From positions 1 to 30,896 of IMG/VR virus record IMGVR_UViG_3300010430_000332: a stretch of 30,896 nucleotides of DNA; one strand, 5' to 3'. This document shows, in pieces, positions 29,740 to 30,896 of the stretch. The notes under the pieces are model-generated. The model saw only the letters and a program-made list of their open reading frames with translations, was not told the DNA's origin and did not search any database. Within the stretch, counting starts at the first letter, position 1. Each line of letters opens with the position of its first letter. Origin of the DNA: a virus. Made by a program: the position numbers and the translations under genes.

Positions 29740-30135
29740 ATGATTTCATTGATACTTGACGGTGTTAAAACTGTTGTTGGCTGGTTTACTGAAAAAGCTA
29801 AGGCTAAGCATGAGCGTGAAATGGCTTCTATTGAGCTTGAGAAGCGTCTTCTTTTATCTAAACAAGAAGCAAATTCAAAATGGGAGATTGCTCAGCTTAA
29901 TGACAAAGATAAAATATTAAGATGGGCTGCATTTGTATTGTTCGCATCACCTCTTTTAGCTGCATTAATTAATCCTGCGTGGGGTCATAAAGTTCAATCT
30001 GCTTGGCATATGCTAAAGCCTTGGCAAGCTAATGTTCTATCAGGAATGTGTTTAGCTGTGTTTGGCATGAGAAAAGTTCCTGAAGTACTTGGTATGACAG
30101 TTGGCGCTATTAAAGAAGGTTTAAGTAAAAAATAA
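29740..30135 (+). CDS. Holin-like membrane protein
   Basis: 131 residues. An amphipathic start (ISLILDGVKTVVGWF), then a charged helix (HEREMASIELEKRLLLSKQE). Spans follow at about 57-77 (ILRWAAFVLFASPLLAALI) and 94-110 (WQANVLSGMCLAVFGMR). The SKQEANSKWEIAQLNDKDK block before a membrane span and the Trp/Pro-rich loop resemble the 3TM holins found in phages and gene-transfer agents. AAGGA before the ATG. Overlaps terL by one base (TAATG). Holin role likely from context; the family match is from memory. Confidence 0.6.
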   Translation: MISLILDGVKTVVGWFTEKAKAKHEREMASIELEKRLLLSKQEANSKWEIAQLNDKDKILRWAAFVLFASPLLAALINPAWGHKVQSAWHMLKPWQANVLSGMCLAVFGMRKVPEVLGMTVGAIKEGLSKK

Positions 30136-30896
30136 TGTCTCTTATTCAGTTACCTCATGAGTTTAATCCTCGTGATTATCAGTTACGCGGTATGAAAGCG
30201 TTTTTTGAAGAAAAAATTAGGCATCATTGTTATGTGTGGCATCGTCGAGCTGGAAAGACTAAATTCGCTACGAATATTATCGCGGGAGCGGCTCAAGAAA
30301 AGGTGGGAGCCTATTATTATCTTTTCCCTCAACTTAAAATGGCACGCAGATCATTGTGGGAAGCGCGAGGAAAAGATGGCGTTAGATTTATCGACCACTT
30401 TCATCCTGACTCTATTAGGAAGGTTAATAATCAAGAGATGCTCATCGAGTTTCGAAATGGTTCGATTTTCCGATTACTAGGTACGGATCAATACGACAGA
30501 TTGATGGGAACGAACCCACTTGGCGTAGTCTACGATGAGTACTCACTTCAAAACCCATATGCACGTGATTACTTGCTTCCGATTCTAGCTGAGAATGGTG
30601 GATGGGAAATCTTCATTTACACACCTCGTGGTGGCAACCATGGTTATTCACTTTATAATTCTGTGAAAAATCATCCTGATTGGCATACCGAACTGTTAAC
30701 TATTCGTGATACTCTAAGAGAGGATGGTCAACCAGTAGTTAGTGAAGAGACTATAGAGTCCTTAAAGACATCTGGATGGTCTGAAGATAAGGTTGAGCAA
30801 GAGTTTTATTGTTCATTTGAAGCAGCGGTGTCGGGCGCATACTTTGCTAAGCAATTGAAGGCTGCAGATACAGAGGATCGTATCTATGACTTTCCT
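30135..30896 (+). CDS. Terminase large subunit, N-terminal part (3'-truncated by window edge)
   Basis: N-terminal ATPase half of the packaging motor: 254 codons here, the last 36 repeated at the start of the window. FNPRDYQLRGMKAFFEEK is followed by Walker A HRRAGKT (residues 36-42). Walker B is GVVYDEYS with Asp134-Glu135. EIFIYTPRGGNH is the coupling (C) motif. The ATG at 30135 overlaps the holin-like stop. The nuclease half is at 1-681. Terminase at the end of the late block, with the small subunit at its start, fits a circular map where the early genes lie between them. Confidence 0.93.
   Translation, partial: MSLIQLPHEFNPRDYQLRGMKAFFEEKIRHHCYVWHRRAGKTKFATNIIAGAAQEKVGAYYYLFPQLKMARRSLWEARGKDGVRFIDHFHPDSIRKVNNQEMLIEFRNGSIFRLLGTDQYDRLMGTNPLGVVYDEYSLQNPYARDYLLPILAENGGWEIFIYTPRGGNHGYSLYNSVKNHPDWHTELLTIRDTLREDGQPVVSEETIESLKTSGWSEDKVEQEFYCSFEAAVSGAYFAKQLKAADTEDRIYDFP
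30789..30896. repeat. Terminal direct repeat, right copy
   Basis: Identical to bases 1-108, in the same orientation and within the terL reading frame. See the left copy; indicates that the sequence closes into a circle of 30788 bp. Confidence 0.95.

Overview
The window is best read as the complete genome of one short-tailed (podovirus-like) dsDNA phage, opened at an arbitrary point inside the terminase gene. Bases 1-108 are repeated exactly at 30789-30896. Joining the two ends rebuilds a single uninterrupted terminase large subunit of 444 residues, so the non-redundant circle is 30788 bp. The base composition leans to A+T. The virion genes follow a T7-like order (portal, scaffold, capsid, two tail tubular proteins, internal virion proteins, tail fibre). 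There is no phage RNA polymerase, DNA polymerase, integrase or tRNA gene, so the phage probably depends on host polymerases. A Gram-negative host is inferred from the T7-type ejection apparatus and from an SSB tail that copies the bacterial SSB tip; I cannot name the host.

Layout. (1) 756-3486, minus strand: a leftward early operon. It runs from a small Cro/YdaS-like DNA-binding protein with a TTG start, through two small unknown proteins, to a Sak4-like recombinase ATPase, small membrane proteins and an SSB. (2) 3487-3613: a divergent control region with overlapping face-to-face promoters around a short palindrome. (3) 3614-5950, plus strand: a rightward early operon. It begins with a helix-turn-helix replication initiator that carries an array of about 22-bp-spaced iterons inside its coding sequence (likely origin), followed by small proteins, a PD-(D/E)XK-like nuclease and micro-proteins. 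(4) 5940-6161: a second control region. A leftward promoter for a 27-residue membrane peptide shares a 17-bp operator-like dyad with the promoter of the leftward operon. (5) 6162-12492: small terminase, then a block of small structural and adhesin-like proteins with recurring modules, placed before the portal. (6) 12496-17060: portal, Bbp19-like protein, scaffold, major capsid protein and a probable decoration protein, with three rho-independent terminators around the capsid genes. (7) 17124-28148: tail tubular proteins A and B, four internal virion (ejection) proteins and the tail fibre. (8) 28157-30135: a lysis region (peptidoglycan hydrolase, two coiled-coil membrane proteins, holin-like protein), then the large terminase.

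How the parts fit. The early region appears to be governed by the small HTH protein acting on operators at 3259-3275 and 6079-6095 and perhaps 3525-3533. Replication would start at the iterons with host polymerases, and Sak4 plus SSB would give annealing-type recombination. The late genes form one long rightward block in which most neighbours overlap or lie within 15 bp, broken by terminators that probably set capsid-to-tail ratios. The most interesting signals are the intragenic iteron origin, the duplicated promoter-operator unit driving a hidden micro-peptide, the modular fibre cluster between terS and portal, and the division of the gp16-like ejection protein into two genes.
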